Below are positions 24,601 through 31,780 of a stretch of 32,838 nucleotides of DNA, piece after piece (position 1 is the first letter of the stretch; each line of letters starts with the position of its first letter). This DNA comes from Candidatus Poseidoniales archaeon (GTDB lineage: Archaea; Thermoplasmatota; Poseidoniia; Poseidoniales; Poseidoniaceae), in assembly GCA_012959275.1 (NCBI GenBank), contig DUDM01000013.1:1-32838 (forward strand). The letters run 5' to 3'. A program made the position numbers and the translations under genes. The notes below the pieces were generated by a model. The model was not told the origin of the DNA. It did not search any database and saw only the letters and a program-made list of their open reading frames with translations.

Positions 24601-26357
24601 ACGAATTCTACACTCTTGATGCGGTCAGTAGAAATTACACAAACCAAACTATCTGGTGGTGAACCTGGGTTAACAGGTAAGTCCGGGTGGTCACCATTTC
24701 CATCGGCATCACGGGTGAAATTCTTGATTCCGATTATCATAGTCAATTGTGTCGGAACTCGACCTGGCAAATCGTCCGAGTCAGGAGCCATCCCAAGCAT
24801 CGTGAAAATAGCGGCGATTTCCTCTTCACTCATACTTCCAGAAGGTAGGCCCCTCAACCAGATTTCTGCATCCGTAATATTTCCATAAGGTTCGGTTGAA
24901 TCCGGTTCAGTATAGTTTGAACGGTCTTCAAAATAATGCACATACAAATCAGCATCTTCATTACTGAAATACTCTAAGGTATCCAAGGAATTTGCCTGCA
25001 AATTATCATTTCTCAAGATGATGTCGATTTCTTCAGGTAACTTTCTTCGGCCTTCGATTGGATGGGCTGCAGCATCAAGATATGCAACTTCCAAAACCTC
25101 TCGTTCGCCTCCAGAGTCTTTGGCATCAAAGTGAATGTAGCCAATACCTACGCCTAATGCACAGCGATGGGCATGACTTGGTGAATCGTAATCACGCGAA
25201 ATATTGTACCATGGCTCATTAGATACTTCGACTCCGCCTTGACAGGTGGTTTGACGTGGGTTTCCAGAGGTATCGGGATTCTCGATTTCGATTAGATAAG
25301 GAGCAAGGACTTCAGTTATTGACAAGGTCGAACCATCTAGACCTGTACTGAATAATGAAAGAACTACTTCTGCAAGAGTATTGAATGCACCTGTGATGGA
25401 AAAAGTAACCCTTTCGATTCCGACTTTCAGTTCAAAGTCATCAGGAGGTTGGGTAAATCTTGAATCGATGACCAATGCATAAGATTCACCGTCGCTCAAT
25501 AAATTGTAAGCAAATCCCTTCATCAATGAGACTTGCATCGTAGCCATGCTATCCCATAAATCATCGCCGGCATTTATCATCTGAACATTCCAAACAATGG
25601 TTGGCCGAATCCAAATCGCATCGGGGACCGGTAGCAAATCATTTGTCATTTCAACATCCCATGTTTCTCCTTGACCGTCTAATGAAAATCCCTCAACTGT
25701 AATACTAACAAGAATATCATCTTCCTCATCTCCGTCGATATCCATCGAATTTACAAAGGGTCTGAAATCATCTCCAAAAGCAATAATATCTCCAGTAAAT
25801 GAACCATAATCCCACGCCTCATATTGAGGTCCGCCAAATCGGGAGGTGTAATTCAAGTAGAGCACATAACTGTTCAAACCGATTGCCAAAGGGTCGTTAA
25901 AATCATCTGGTAACTCGAATAAAGTGTCGATTAAATTATCGGGAAAACCTGGGGGCTGCGTCTCTGTATCCATTAACAATCGGTAGGGCCTTGGGTGGTC
26001 AGGGGCTGGAGCGGTGGTGTTTCGCATGCTTACTTTGGTTCTGCCTTCGTCTACTTCTGAGAGTGGATCGTTAGAGTTTATTTGCCTCATGTTGGCTTCA
26101 ACATCGCTCATATTGGCCATTGCCATGATTTCTACTTCAGGGGAGTCTGCATCACCTGCTCGCTGCTGGAGGGCGGAATCGAGGGCAGCGAGGACTCCGA
26201 AGTCATCACTTGCTACTTGTAATGTGCTTGCAGCCATACCAACTGGTAAGACCACAGGGATTAGTAAAATTACCACAAACAGCAGTGCTACTTGCCTCGT
26301 ACGCCCCCTTAGGGGGCGTTGTCCGGCAACCACAAGCCGTACATTTGGTACTGTCAT
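21678..26357 (-). CDS. Giant exported protein of unknown function (1559 aa)
   Basis: I do not recognise a family. The N-terminus has a basic stretch (QRPLRGRTRQ) and a long hydrophobic core ending near VGMAAS, a likely signal peptide or anchor. The body is rich in short amphipathic beta strands and acidic loops. A loosely repeated phrase recurs along the whole chain: a strand ending in Leu/Val-x-x-(L/V)P (ILKDLPPVF, LRLESLPSSF, IRLDPLPASV, VFVKDVPSEA, VFMRDLPGFM). This suggests repeated lipid-binding-like or solenoid beta modules. Near residue 370 is an Asn/Cys segment (TTCQGGVEV) and later RCALGVGIG, perhaps a disulfide. The C-terminus VPEPFTSLILTLVATFL is hydrophobic and PEP-CTERM-like but has no basic tail. 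It is followed in operon by the 215-aa membrane protein. The start is uncertain; no Shine-Dalgarno site is visible. Confidence 0.75.
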   Translation of the reverse strand: MTVPNVRLVVAGQRPLRGRTRQVALLFVVILLIPVVLPVGMAASTLQVASDDFGVLAALDSALQQRAGDADSPEVEIMAMANMSDVEANMRQINSNDPLSEVDEGRTKVSMRNTTAPAPDHPRPYRLLMDTETQPPGFPDNLIDTLFELPDDFNDPLAIGLNSYVLYLNYTSRFGGPQYEAWDYGSFTGDIIAFGDDFRPFVNSMDIDGDEEDDILVSITVEGFSLDGQGETWDVEMTNDLLPVPDAIWIRPTIVWNVQMINAGDDLWDSMATMQVSLMKGFAYNLLSDGESYALVIDSRFTQPPDDFELKVGIERVTFSITGAFNTLAEVVLSLFSTGLDGSTLSITEVLAPYLIEIENPDTSGNPRQTTCQGGVEVSNEPWYNISRDYDSPSHAHRCALGVGIGYIHFDAKDSGGEREVLEVAYLDAAAHPIEGRRKLPEEIDIILRNDNLQANSLDTLEYFSNEDADLYVHYFEDRSNYTEPDSTEPYGNITDAEIWLRGLPSGSMSEEEIAAIFTMLGMAPDSDDLPGRVPTQLTMIIGIKNFTRDADGNGDHPDLPVNPGSPPDSLVCVISTDRIKSVEFVAYIKRYGSNDDRSRTAIILKDLPPVFIIQGTFQLPSGGGIRVLYDNPNLDLFSQFFDDTLLTIVEIVLDIGAIVNGLPAAILDSTGQGGGTVSVELYSRVSKGSGNLLRVSESIGTLGLEMASSDHPVLEEGDHLLLATDRNLNPVPGRTKDEIPLVEVALSIKMSGISRLMHQYNPDTEVRIIEINGTSRAALDFIYMEHDSGSLEGQMQDAHISDRPNNIRMEQTTEYVKYDADDNIGTITYTASEGKQKNALRLESLPSSFEILLGDELGYSSSEPIGAIHLQISNATEPVSMNGDHILFTTDKDLGEATLSGRISNITKLSRSSPEVEGASGQAGNGHVILERASSSRLDIMLRDESSHADPYLGFNATIRLDPLPASVGFDYPSEVSSGSLELPQLGEQDGVASLAFFIGDMVSLGRTVSDLLEALTIDLAGGEGQDENVLLSLSLNAGEDFSFIADIEKGDMVAEDPAWMHGIGMGIARHSRLSWNHTLLPVIFTSSKQEAVEDLLADGILVRDERQDFIDRISTIIGVDNATRLADTLMDGEITEDEWLRMDEQMLTANGFVFDERRSWHIRTWIPSLPQNIEEIRFNYSRNAEVPTWEILLKVKDWQPILSALRIEIKGLNGYDIEFELDGLDTTQPQDAEVRMLIGTDDAYAVPRTNVDMYFNLGKRLDHVRALMINHRVKQRVEVFVKDVPSEASLVATIGDILLINFEVPEHLRIGTRSAEAVMLQMLRWKEDRWWPATVFMRDLPGFMDLSMRPQQIFDINSPMQFQGAMTLDYTSNTDTMDLYVESTGRAIEQRGDTLMLAENLAKRTVIAPTEDWGVEVASSGEGISKIYLKQTNIPAQPGLWIEQIEIAGENLKSATIHINNVGPYPIIIIDDITGGRIVATADAKVELFGTEWDARGVLLDAQITGIIPTASTIGVNGVVSDLSILNAFTGGSASTTHIIVPEPFTSLILTLVATFL
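26301..26319. repeat. 8-bp GC triloop hairpin inside a signal-peptide coding region
   Basis: ACGCCCCC-TTA-GGGGGCGT is a perfect 8-bp stem with a 3-nt loop. It encodes the basic QRPLRGRT stretch at the N-terminus of the 1559-aa protein. It lies about 105 nt past the stop of the PKD-protein gene. Role unknown; it could influence translation initiation of the mRNA. Confidence 0.5.
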
Positions 26358-26422
26358 TGCTAACGGTGGCGTACTCGTTGACCTTCAACCATTGGGTCGT
26401 ACGAGTGATAAAAGTGATGAGT
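26358..26422 (-). promoter_or_regulatory. Short spacer between the PKD-protein and 1559-aa genes
   Basis: This 65-nt gap lies on the minus strand. A TTTTATCAC run (complement of about 26405-26413) could be a TATA-like box giving a leader of around 25-30 nt. No GGTGA-type site precedes the ATG. Readthrough from the PKD gene is also possible. Confidence 0.25.
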
Positions 26423-28909
26423 TCATCGACTAAACAATTGTTCGAGGCCACATTTCGGACAATCAACCAATACTTCGCTAACTCCTTGAGGAAGTTGTAC
26501 TGCGAAGGCCTGACCACAGGAACTGCAAGTTCCCTTTGAGCCAGAAGGCTTTGCTGCCGGTTGCTGTTGCGTAGTTTTTTGTTGAGGAACACTGACGCCG
26601 CCACTCTCTGAGGTTGAAATTGAAGGTACATTTTTCTTGACTTGACCAGGCTCCTCATCAACAAATAATGCCGCTGCATCTAATGCCGCAGCCTGTTGTG
26701 CTGAATCCAACGTTCGAGAAGTAGTTGTAGCGCCACCTGCGCCTGCCATAGCAGCAAACTCAGCATCTGCGCCGGCTCTAGAACTGGCTGGTGAAGCAAA
26801 CCCTGCGTTGGGGTTTGCCTGTGTTCCATCACCATAAAGTCGCTTCAATTCAGCCTGCTTTGCAGCCTCAGCCTTTTGCTCTTCAGTCATTTGTTGAGAA
26901 CTTTCACCGAGGCCTGCAAGAACCACGCTCTTTGCGAAGAATGAAGGTTTTTGAGTCTCCTTCACATGGTTCATTCTGACAACAGTTTCTTCATGGGAAA
27001 GACCATGTGAAGCCAATAATTGGCGAGCCATTCCCATCTCTTTTTGTCGCCACATGAAGGCACCTGCCCCAGCGCATATTACGAGGATTGCAATAACCGT
27101 CATCACAGTACCCATAATACTAGTTTTAGGAGCACTTTCAACATTAACAGTAAATGGAAATGAAGCTGTATTCCCGCTAGAATCTACCACATTCAAACGA
27201 ACTGATTCTTCCCTAACCTCTTGGAAAACAACATTTTGAACAGGCCCGCTTAATTCTGCATCATTCCACTTGATGCCGTCTCCATCCAAATCAGTATCAA
27301 GGTCAAAATCCCAACCATAAGTCAAGGTTGAATCATCATCCCAACTATCACTTGCGGCGTTTGATGCATCGAATACAACAACTTTTCCGGCAACAGCCGT
27401 TTCAGGAATGTTGACCTTGCTTTCATCAATTATCGGTTCGGTATTATCTACTACCTCGATCTCCAATTCTGTTCTAGCGGAATTTCCAGAAACGTCAGTG
27501 GCTTCCAATACCAAAGTATGATTGCCCAAAGAAGTCCAGCCTTTAGTCCAAACTTCATCAGAACTAACCTCGACTCCATCCAGACTCCAACGCTTACCAG
27601 CAATAATGTGGTCATCACTAACCTGAGCAGTAAATTCTACCATTTCGCCAACCGGAGCAAGAACCTGACCAAGGCTATTTGAACCTGTATTATGCACAAT
27701 TAAAACTGATGGATTGACTACATCAACAACGCTAATCTGATGACTAGCCTGCGCCTTTGCTCCGGTTGGAGTTGTTACTGTCAACAATACGCGATGACTA
27801 CCAGGGGTATTCCATGAAGTGCTAACTTTCCAGCCGGTTTTATCGACATCATTGTCAATATCCCCATCATTATCGGTATCCTCATCTAAATCTAAATCCC
27901 ATTCCAAAATTTGTATCTGACCTTGCCGATTAGCAGTAGATGTAGCATCAAACTCCACTGATTGCCCCAGCACAGCAGCATTTCCATCTAAGTCATCAAC
28001 TATCATCGGGTCCACGATAGGGTTAATTTCAACCTTTATCGAAACTCTTGATTCAGAAGAACCATCTCCGCCACCGACTGGAGTACCCTCATTATCGACC
28101 ATCAGGAATAATGGTTGGCCATCGTATTCTTGAGTCACGGTCCACAGCAAATTTGTTTGCTGCGAAAGTGAAAGCATTGAGGCCCCAGGAATATGGAAAC
28201 TTCCGCTTCCTTGGTTCAAGTAACTAGTTCGATGTGATTGATTCATCAAATATATATCTGGCATTCCTTGCATTGGCCATGCAGTTATGGAAATTTCACT
28301 CCCCGCATCCAAAGTTAATTCCTGAGAGCCTAGTATCTCCTCGTGGCTTCCCGAGTTCAATACACTCAAGCCGTTGAATGCCGTCCAATGTGAATTTTGA
28401 ACTTCATTTAACACAATTGAAACTGACGACGTAGAACCGCCCATATCTCCCTCATCACCATCATTATCATGGTCAAGGTTATCAAAAACTAAACGGAATT
28501 CTTCGTATTGGTCATTCGCATCAGGGCTCCAATGGAATGAATATGTGCCAGTTGCAGAAAGTATCGAAGAGTCTTCAACAGCGTGAAGGTGACTAAAGCC
28601 ACCAGCATAGGCATCGAATACATTATCGAGCATGAACATCAAATCGATGGCATCATCCGAAATATTAATTTCCAATTCCAAGACACTATTCGATGATACC
28701 ATGCCAATATCATAGATTCTGCATTGGCCATCCTCAACTTGGAAATTGCTCAGTCCTGAGGTTGAAACGGCAGTACAAACTACCGCATCTCTACCACTCG
28801 CTTCGACTGGTGAAACGGTCAATACGAGTGAAGAAATGAGCAGTAAGGCCAAGGCCAAATGGCTGCGCATATTTACGGCTACTCTCGCTTTCATTTGAAG
28901 CAAACCCAT
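26423..28909 (-). CDS. PKD-domain surface protein with transmembrane helix and cytoplasmic zinc ribbon
   Basis: An 828-aa type I membrane protein. Signal peptide about residues 14-38, cleaved near VEASG. An N-terminal beta-rich domain (about 40-290) is followed by three PKD/Ig-like modules (about 300-590) with acidic Ca-binding-like runs (DLDEDTDNDGDIDND, DLDTDLDGDGIKWND). A transmembrane helix lies at about 597-617. The cytoplasmic part is about 210 residues: a helical segment (SHGLSHEETVVRM, then a Glu/Lys/Ala-rich coil), a disordered Ala/Gln/Ser/Pro linker, and a C-terminal zinc ribbon CSSC-x19-CPKC. Exterior sensing coupled to an internal zinc-binding module is inferred, not shown. One PKD linker shares an 87.5%-identical 64-nt stretch with the zinc-ribbon gene at 31781. 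Start 28909 has no Shine-Dalgarno site but a TAAATA box about 26 nt upstream. Confidence 0.88.
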   Translation of the reverse strand: MGLLQMKARVAVNMRSHLALALLLISSLVLTVSPVEASGRDAVVCTAVSTSGLSNFQVEDGQCRIYDIGMVSSNSVLELEINISDDAIDLMFMLDNVFDAYAGGFSHLHAVEDSSILSATGTYSFHWSPDANDQYEEFRLVFDNLDHDNDGDEGDMGGSTSSVSIVLNEVQNSHWTAFNGLSVLNSGSHEEILGSQELTLDAGSEISITAWPMQGMPDIYLMNQSHRTSYLNQGSGSFHIPGASMLSLSQQTNLLWTVTQEYDGQPLFLMVDNEGTPVGGGDGSSESRVSIKVEINPIVDPMIVDDLDGNAAVLGQSVEFDATSTANRQGQIQILEWDLDLDEDTDNDGDIDNDVDKTGWKVSTSWNTPGSHRVLLTVTTPTGAKAQASHQISVVDVVNPSVLIVHNTGSNSLGQVLAPVGEMVEFTAQVSDDHIIAGKRWSLDGVEVSSDEVWTKGWTSLGNHTLVLEATDVSGNSARTELEIEVVDNTEPIIDESKVNIPETAVAGKVVVFDASNAASDSWDDDSTLTYGWDFDLDTDLDGDGIKWNDAELSGPVQNVVFQEVREESVRLNVVDSSGNTASFPFTVNVESAPKTSIMGTVMTVIAILVICAGAGAFMWRQKEMGMARQLLASHGLSHEETVVRMNHVKETQKPSFFAKSVVLAGLGESSQQMTEEQKAEAAKQAELKRLYGDGTQANPNAGFASPASSRAGADAEFAAMAGAGGATTTSRTLDSAQQAAALDAAALFVDEEPGQVKKNVPSISTSESGGVSVPQQKTTQQQPAAKPSGSKGTCSSCGQAFAVQLPQGVSEVLVDCPKCGLEQLFSR

Positions 28910-28980
28910 AGTTGGTCCATCGCGCTTTGGACTATTTACCTATCAATCAACAGAAATGGCGTTTACCTCTCCCTCGCGAG

Positions 28981-28994
28981 CGCGCATATGCGCG
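28981..28994. repeat. Perfect 14-nt alternating palindrome CGCGCATATGCGCG
   Basis: A self-complementary stretch with strict purine-pyrimidine alternation, flanked by a second palindrome CTCGCGAG at 28973-28980. It lies about 70 nt upstream of the PKD-protein start. It may be a protein-binding site or a Z-DNA-prone segment. Confidence 0.6.
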
Positions 28995-29058
28995 GGTCAA
29001 CACACGCGACTGTTTCCCACGAGCAAAAGCAGTTTTCTAAGGTCTAAAACAAACACCT

Positions 29059-29078
29059 CGCGTACGCGGCCGTACGCG
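29059..29078. repeat. 8-bp hairpin CGCGTACG-CGGC-CGTACGCG
   Basis: A perfect inverted repeat with a 4-nt loop, followed directly by CGCCGCGCG. It is about 94-113 nt past the RNase Z stop and far more GC-rich than its surroundings. It could be a terminator-like structure or an operator. Confidence 0.55.
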
Positions 29079-29091
29079 CCGCGCGACTACA

Positions 29092-29130
29092 CAGAAGATA
29101 CGGGTTCAGACCAGAAGATGGGGTTCAGAC
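29092..29130. repeat. Two-copy tandem repeat, 20 and 19 nt
   Basis: CAGAAGATACGGGTTCAGAC (29092-29111) is followed at once by CAGAAGATGGGGTTCAGAC (29112-29130). The copies differ by one missing base and one substitution. It lies between RNase Z and the PKD-protein gene and its function is unknown. Confidence 0.6.
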
Positions 29131-29171
29131 AACTGTTTGAACGGAAAAGAAGACTATTTGGGAATGATAAC

Positions 29172-30314
29172 TCAAAATGAATCATGGAGTTGTGACCAAC
29201 CACGACCATCATACCTGAGGTGAGAAATGCCACCTTCCAAATCCATCTTGACAATATCTCCATCTACTGCAGCAGCGGTCGAAGGATGAATCTCTCGAGC
29301 CTCTGCCAATAATTGTGAAGTGTCTTCAATTCTTGAACTATAATGAGTCAACAACAAATGCTTAGCCGACATCTCCATTGCTGCATTAGCAGCATCTTGG
29401 GAGGTAGAATGCAACCACTGGCGGGCTCTATCCACTCTTTCGCTAGTATAAGTCGCCTCATGAATCAACAGAGTTGGCCCAACTTCAATCTTTGAGAAAG
29501 ATGGAGCACCTGCTCCCGTATCACCACTAATCAAAACACAGGGGGCAACTCTTGGAAGTCCACGGAAATCTTCAGCCTTCAATAATTCACCATCGATTTC
29601 TACATTTTCTCCGGCCGCAAGACTTCGCTTCTGCTCAGAATCAAGATTCATTTCGGATGCTTTTTCTCTTTCAAAGCGTCCAGCCTTGTCAGCAAGTTGA
29701 ATCGACCAGCCACAACTTGGAACAGAATGCAATGTCTCATGCGGGTGGACACATACTCCATCCATAAGCACTGGCGGGTTATCCAATAAACTACATTCTC
29801 CGCTTTCTGGGTTGAGTTTTAACCAACGTTCACCGATCGAAAAATCAACCGCAAACCAAGTGATATCATAACCAAGTTCTGAATTTGTTGCGCCAAGACT
29901 CCACCATTGTTGCCACTGGCGAGCCAAATCGACCTTGACGATTCCTGGGTCGTTCAAAATAGCATTTGCACCATTAGCCAACAGGGCATCAAATGAAATG
30001 TCAGAAATTGGACCTGCAACAGCTAATGGTTTGTTGCGTCCATCGAGCGACATAGTCTGCAACATCGGCAACACACCCCAACAATGGTCGAGATGTCCAT
30101 GAGTCAACAACAACAATCGCAGACGGGTGTGACGTAGGCGTTGTTTCATATCACAAGCCTTCAACTGTGAATTGTGGACTAACATTCTTTCTTGGAACCC
30201 CTCACCACAATCAACTACGATTTGGCCCGTCGGTGTATCTACTACAGAGCCAGAAACATGCCTGCCATGAGCAGGACGAGCCGATGAAACACCAAGCACA
30301 TGTACCTCTAGCAT
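29172..30314 (-). CDS. rnz: Ribonuclease Z (tRNA 3'-processing endonuclease)
   Basis: A cytoplasmic metallo-beta-lactamase-fold enzyme expected to cut pre-tRNAs after the discriminator base. The metal-binding motif THGHLDH is at residues 75-81 (ORF-track numbering). Other family points are ISGDTGAG (metal-bridging Asp), LLIHEATYTSE and the late LLLTHYSSRIED. The early VLGVSSARPAHGRHVSG and VVDCGEGFQERM are typical of RNase Z. The length (380 aa) is on the long side for archaeal RNase Z; extra sequence lies between residues 130 and 220 and includes WQQWWSLG and HPHETLHSVPSCGWSIQ. The ORF-track start is a TTG at 30326. ATG 30314 (MLEVHVLG) is preferred because GGGTG precedes it by 5 nt. It follows the PRC-barrel gene by 25 nt, likely in one operon. 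Confidence 0.92.
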   Translation of the reverse strand: MLEVHVLGVSSARPAHGRHVSGSVVDTPTGQIVVDCGEGFQERMLVHNSQLKACDMKQRLRHTRLRLLLLTHGHLDHCWGVLPMLQTMSLDGRNKPLAVAGPISDISFDALLANGANAILNDPGIVKVDLARQWQQWWSLGATNSELGYDITWFAVDFSIGERWLKLNPESGECSLLDNPPVLMDGVCVHPHETLHSVPSCGWSIQLADKAGRFEREKASEMNLDSEQKRSLAAGENVEIDGELLKAEDFRGLPRVAPCVLISGDTGAGAPSFSKIEVGPTLLIHEATYTSERVDRARQWLHSTSQDAANAAMEMSAKHLLLTHYSSRIEDTSQLLAEAREIHPSTAAAVDGDIVKMDLEGGISHLRYDGRGWSQLHDSF

Positions 30315-30339
30315 GACTGCACCCAAAGCCTCGGACAGG

Positions 30340-30621
30340 TTAGGGGTTCTTTGGGATAGGGGTAGGTGGGAACCAGCGTAATATCACAACATCATTGATT
30401 CCACGCACCCATTTCCATGGAATTGCCAAGTGAATTCCACCTTCTACTAACTCCGGAGAGGTGTCTTTTACGAAGAGATGAGAACATTGCCAGTCTTCCT
30501 CATCGATGACCGTATCATGAACAATACCGACCTTTCTGCCATCTGCAAGGTAGACCCCGAGGCCCCTCATCGAAGATAGTCGCCTCTCGCCCACAAAACA
30601 CCTCAGAATGTAGCCCTCCAT
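30340..30621 (-). CDS. PRC-barrel domain protein
   Basis: A small cytoplasmic protein of 93 aa from the preferred start. The pattern, a strand (ILRCFVGERRLSS), a G-VYLADGRKVGIVHDTVIDEEDW turn, a strand HLFVKD, and IPWKWVRGINDVVIL at the end, matches archaeal PRC-barrel proteins, which are linked to RNA metabolism or cell division in other archaea. The ORF-track start is a GTG at 30633. ATG 30621 (MEGYILRC) fits better, because a TATA-like TTTTGTAC lies 20-27 nt upstream as for leaderless mRNA and no Shine-Dalgarno site exists for any candidate. Being first in a unit with RNase Z fits an RNA-related role, by inference only. Confidence 0.8.
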   Translation of the reverse strand: MEGYILRCFVGERRLSSMRGLGVYLADGRKVGIVHDTVIDEEDWQCSHLFVKDTSPELVEGGIHLAIPWKWVRGINDVVILRWFPPTPIPKNP

Positions 30622-30667
30622 CAACATTGGCACAAGAAAAGTACAAAATCACAAGAAGCGATGTGGC
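30622..30667. promoter_or_regulatory. Compact divergent promoter shared by PRC-barrel and CBS genes
   Basis: Only 46 nt separate the two start codons. The near-palindromic GAAAAGTACAAAATC (30636-30650) supplies TACAAAAT 19-26 nt before the plus-strand ATG (30668) and TTTTGTAC 20-27 nt before the minus-strand ATG (30621). Both genes would therefore be leaderless and share overlapping TATA boxes, which could make their expression mutually exclusive. Confidence 0.5.
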
Positions 30668-31756
30668 ATGAAGACTCATAATGAAGTAGAACAACGGCGA
30701 AGCATGGCCGACATTCCGATGATTGGAGACATGTCCATCACCGACGAGCATAAATTGGTTCCATTGAAGACCAAAATGAAGAAAATTCTTGATATTTTGA
30801 GGAATGAACCCTCAACGGCTATCATCCTTGCCGATGGAAAAGGAGAGAAGATGAAAATTGCTGGAGTGATAACCGCCGAAGATATTGACAAGGCTGTTGA
30901 TGCGGGCAAAAACCCGAAGAAACTTAGCGTTTCAGATGTCATGCTAACCAATATACTTGAAGTTCCAAATGATGTGCCAATCGACCAAGCCATAGAAGTC
31001 ATCGCCCAAAAAGGACCCGATGCTGTTATCGTACGCCATAAGAAAAATGGCGGCTTTGCTGGATACTTCAGTGTTGAAGATTACCAAGAGGCAAAAGGTA
31101 TCGTTGAATCTCAACAACAACGAGCCCAAGATTTCCAAAAGAATACCAAGGGTTTCGAGGGCCGCGCCCAAGCATTACAAAATCAACTTGAAGATGATGG
31201 TGCTGACGATGATGATGATGACTACATTCCTGCTGGAATGAAAGGATTACCAATCTCACCACAGATGAAGAGCGTATTCAAGTCAGTATCTCGCTCAAAG
31301 CCTGATGCAAGTAGAGCACCCGCAGCAAAACCCGACCTTTCCAATGATCCAAATCGGGTTAGCGTTGAAGCGCCAAGCGGGCCAGGGCGCGAGGTAAAGG
31401 GTACTTCAGGACCTCCTCAATCTCGTGGGCCACCCGGCAAAACGGCAGGACCTCCGAGTCGCGGACCTCCAGGGAGAAGCAAAAAAGAATCTGAGCCGGA
31501 GATGGAAACTGCTCGCCCAGCCGGCCCATCACTTCCAGGAGGAGGACCTCCTAATCGTGCACCCACCAGTGGTGGTGTCACAAACATTGGCGATGAGAAG
31601 GCTGGAGCCGTAGACCATAACACAACCCGCTCAAACAGGGGGGCGGTTGTCGCTGGCGGTGGTGGTAGTGATGAGCAGCCCTGTCCCTTTTGTGGAGAGA
31701 CAATCAAAGCCGCGGCCAAGAAATGCCGCTTCTGTATGGAATGGCTTGATAACTGA
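30668..31756 (+). CDS. CBS-domain protein with disordered linker and C-terminal zinc ribbon
   Basis: A 362-aa cytoplasmic protein. Residues about 28-145 form a pair of CBS motifs (VPLKTKMKKILDILRN, VITAEDIDKAV, LSVSDVMLTNI, GYFSVEDYQEA), a module that often binds adenine nucleotides. A short helical segment (residues about 145-180, QQQRAQDFQKNTKGFEGRAQALQNQL) leads to an Asp run (DDDDDDY). Then follow about 120 residues rich in Pro, Gly, Ser and Arg, surely disordered, and a terminal zinc ribbon CPFC-x10-CRFC-MEWLD of the short treble-clef type. It starts at ATG 30668 with a TATA-like box placed for a leaderless transcript. The next gene begins within 25 nt on the same strand and also has CPxC-x10-Cx2C ribbons, so they likely work together. 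Ligand and partners are unknown. Confidence 0.85.
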   Translation: MKTHNEVEQRRSMADIPMIGDMSITDEHKLVPLKTKMKKILDILRNEPSTAIILADGKGEKMKIAGVITAEDIDKAVDAGKNPKKLSVSDVMLTNILEVPNDVPIDQAIEVIAQKGPDAVIVRHKKNGGFAGYFSVEDYQEAKGIVESQQQRAQDFQKNTKGFEGRAQALQNQLEDDGADDDDDDYIPAGMKGLPISPQMKSVFKSVSRSKPDASRAPAAKPDLSNDPNRVSVEAPSGPGREVKGTSGPPQSRGPPGKTAGPPSRGPPGRSKKESEPEMETARPAGPSLPGGGPPNRAPTSGGVTNIGDEKAGAVDHNTTRSNRGAVVAGGGGSDEQPCPFCGETIKAAAKKCRFCMEWLDN

Positions 31757-31780
31757 ACTCTTGAAAAAATGAGGGATTCG

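Larger units (their letters stand above)
28910..29171 (-). promoter_or_regulatory. Promoter and CG-palindrome-rich spacer upstream of the PKD-protein gene
   Basis: This is a 262-nt gap between RNase Z and the PKD-protein gene. Close to the start, minus-strand TAAATA (complement of 28933-28938) is placed as a TATA box for a leaderless transcript. The middle contains several CG-rich palindromes listed separately, and the distal part a 19-20 nt tandem repeat (29092-29130). A 74-codon plus-strand ORF spans the region but lacks support. Confidence 0.5.

Noticed and set aside
26206-26679. 157-aa minus-strand ORF across the end of the PKD gene and start of the 1559-aa gene
   Set aside because: It is out of frame with both well-supported genes and looks like a shadow.
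28956-29180. 74-aa plus-strand ORF in the rnz/PKD spacer, ending FERKRRLFGNDNSK
   Set aside because: It runs through the CG palindromes and tandem repeat, overlaps the rnz 3' end, has no ribosome site, and no conserved motif is visible. A small protein cannot be fully excluded.
31195-31225. GATGATGATGATGAC run in the CBS gene as a microsatellite or slippage site
   Set aside because: It is in frame and encodes an Asp run in a low-complexity linker, which is ordinary for such proteins.
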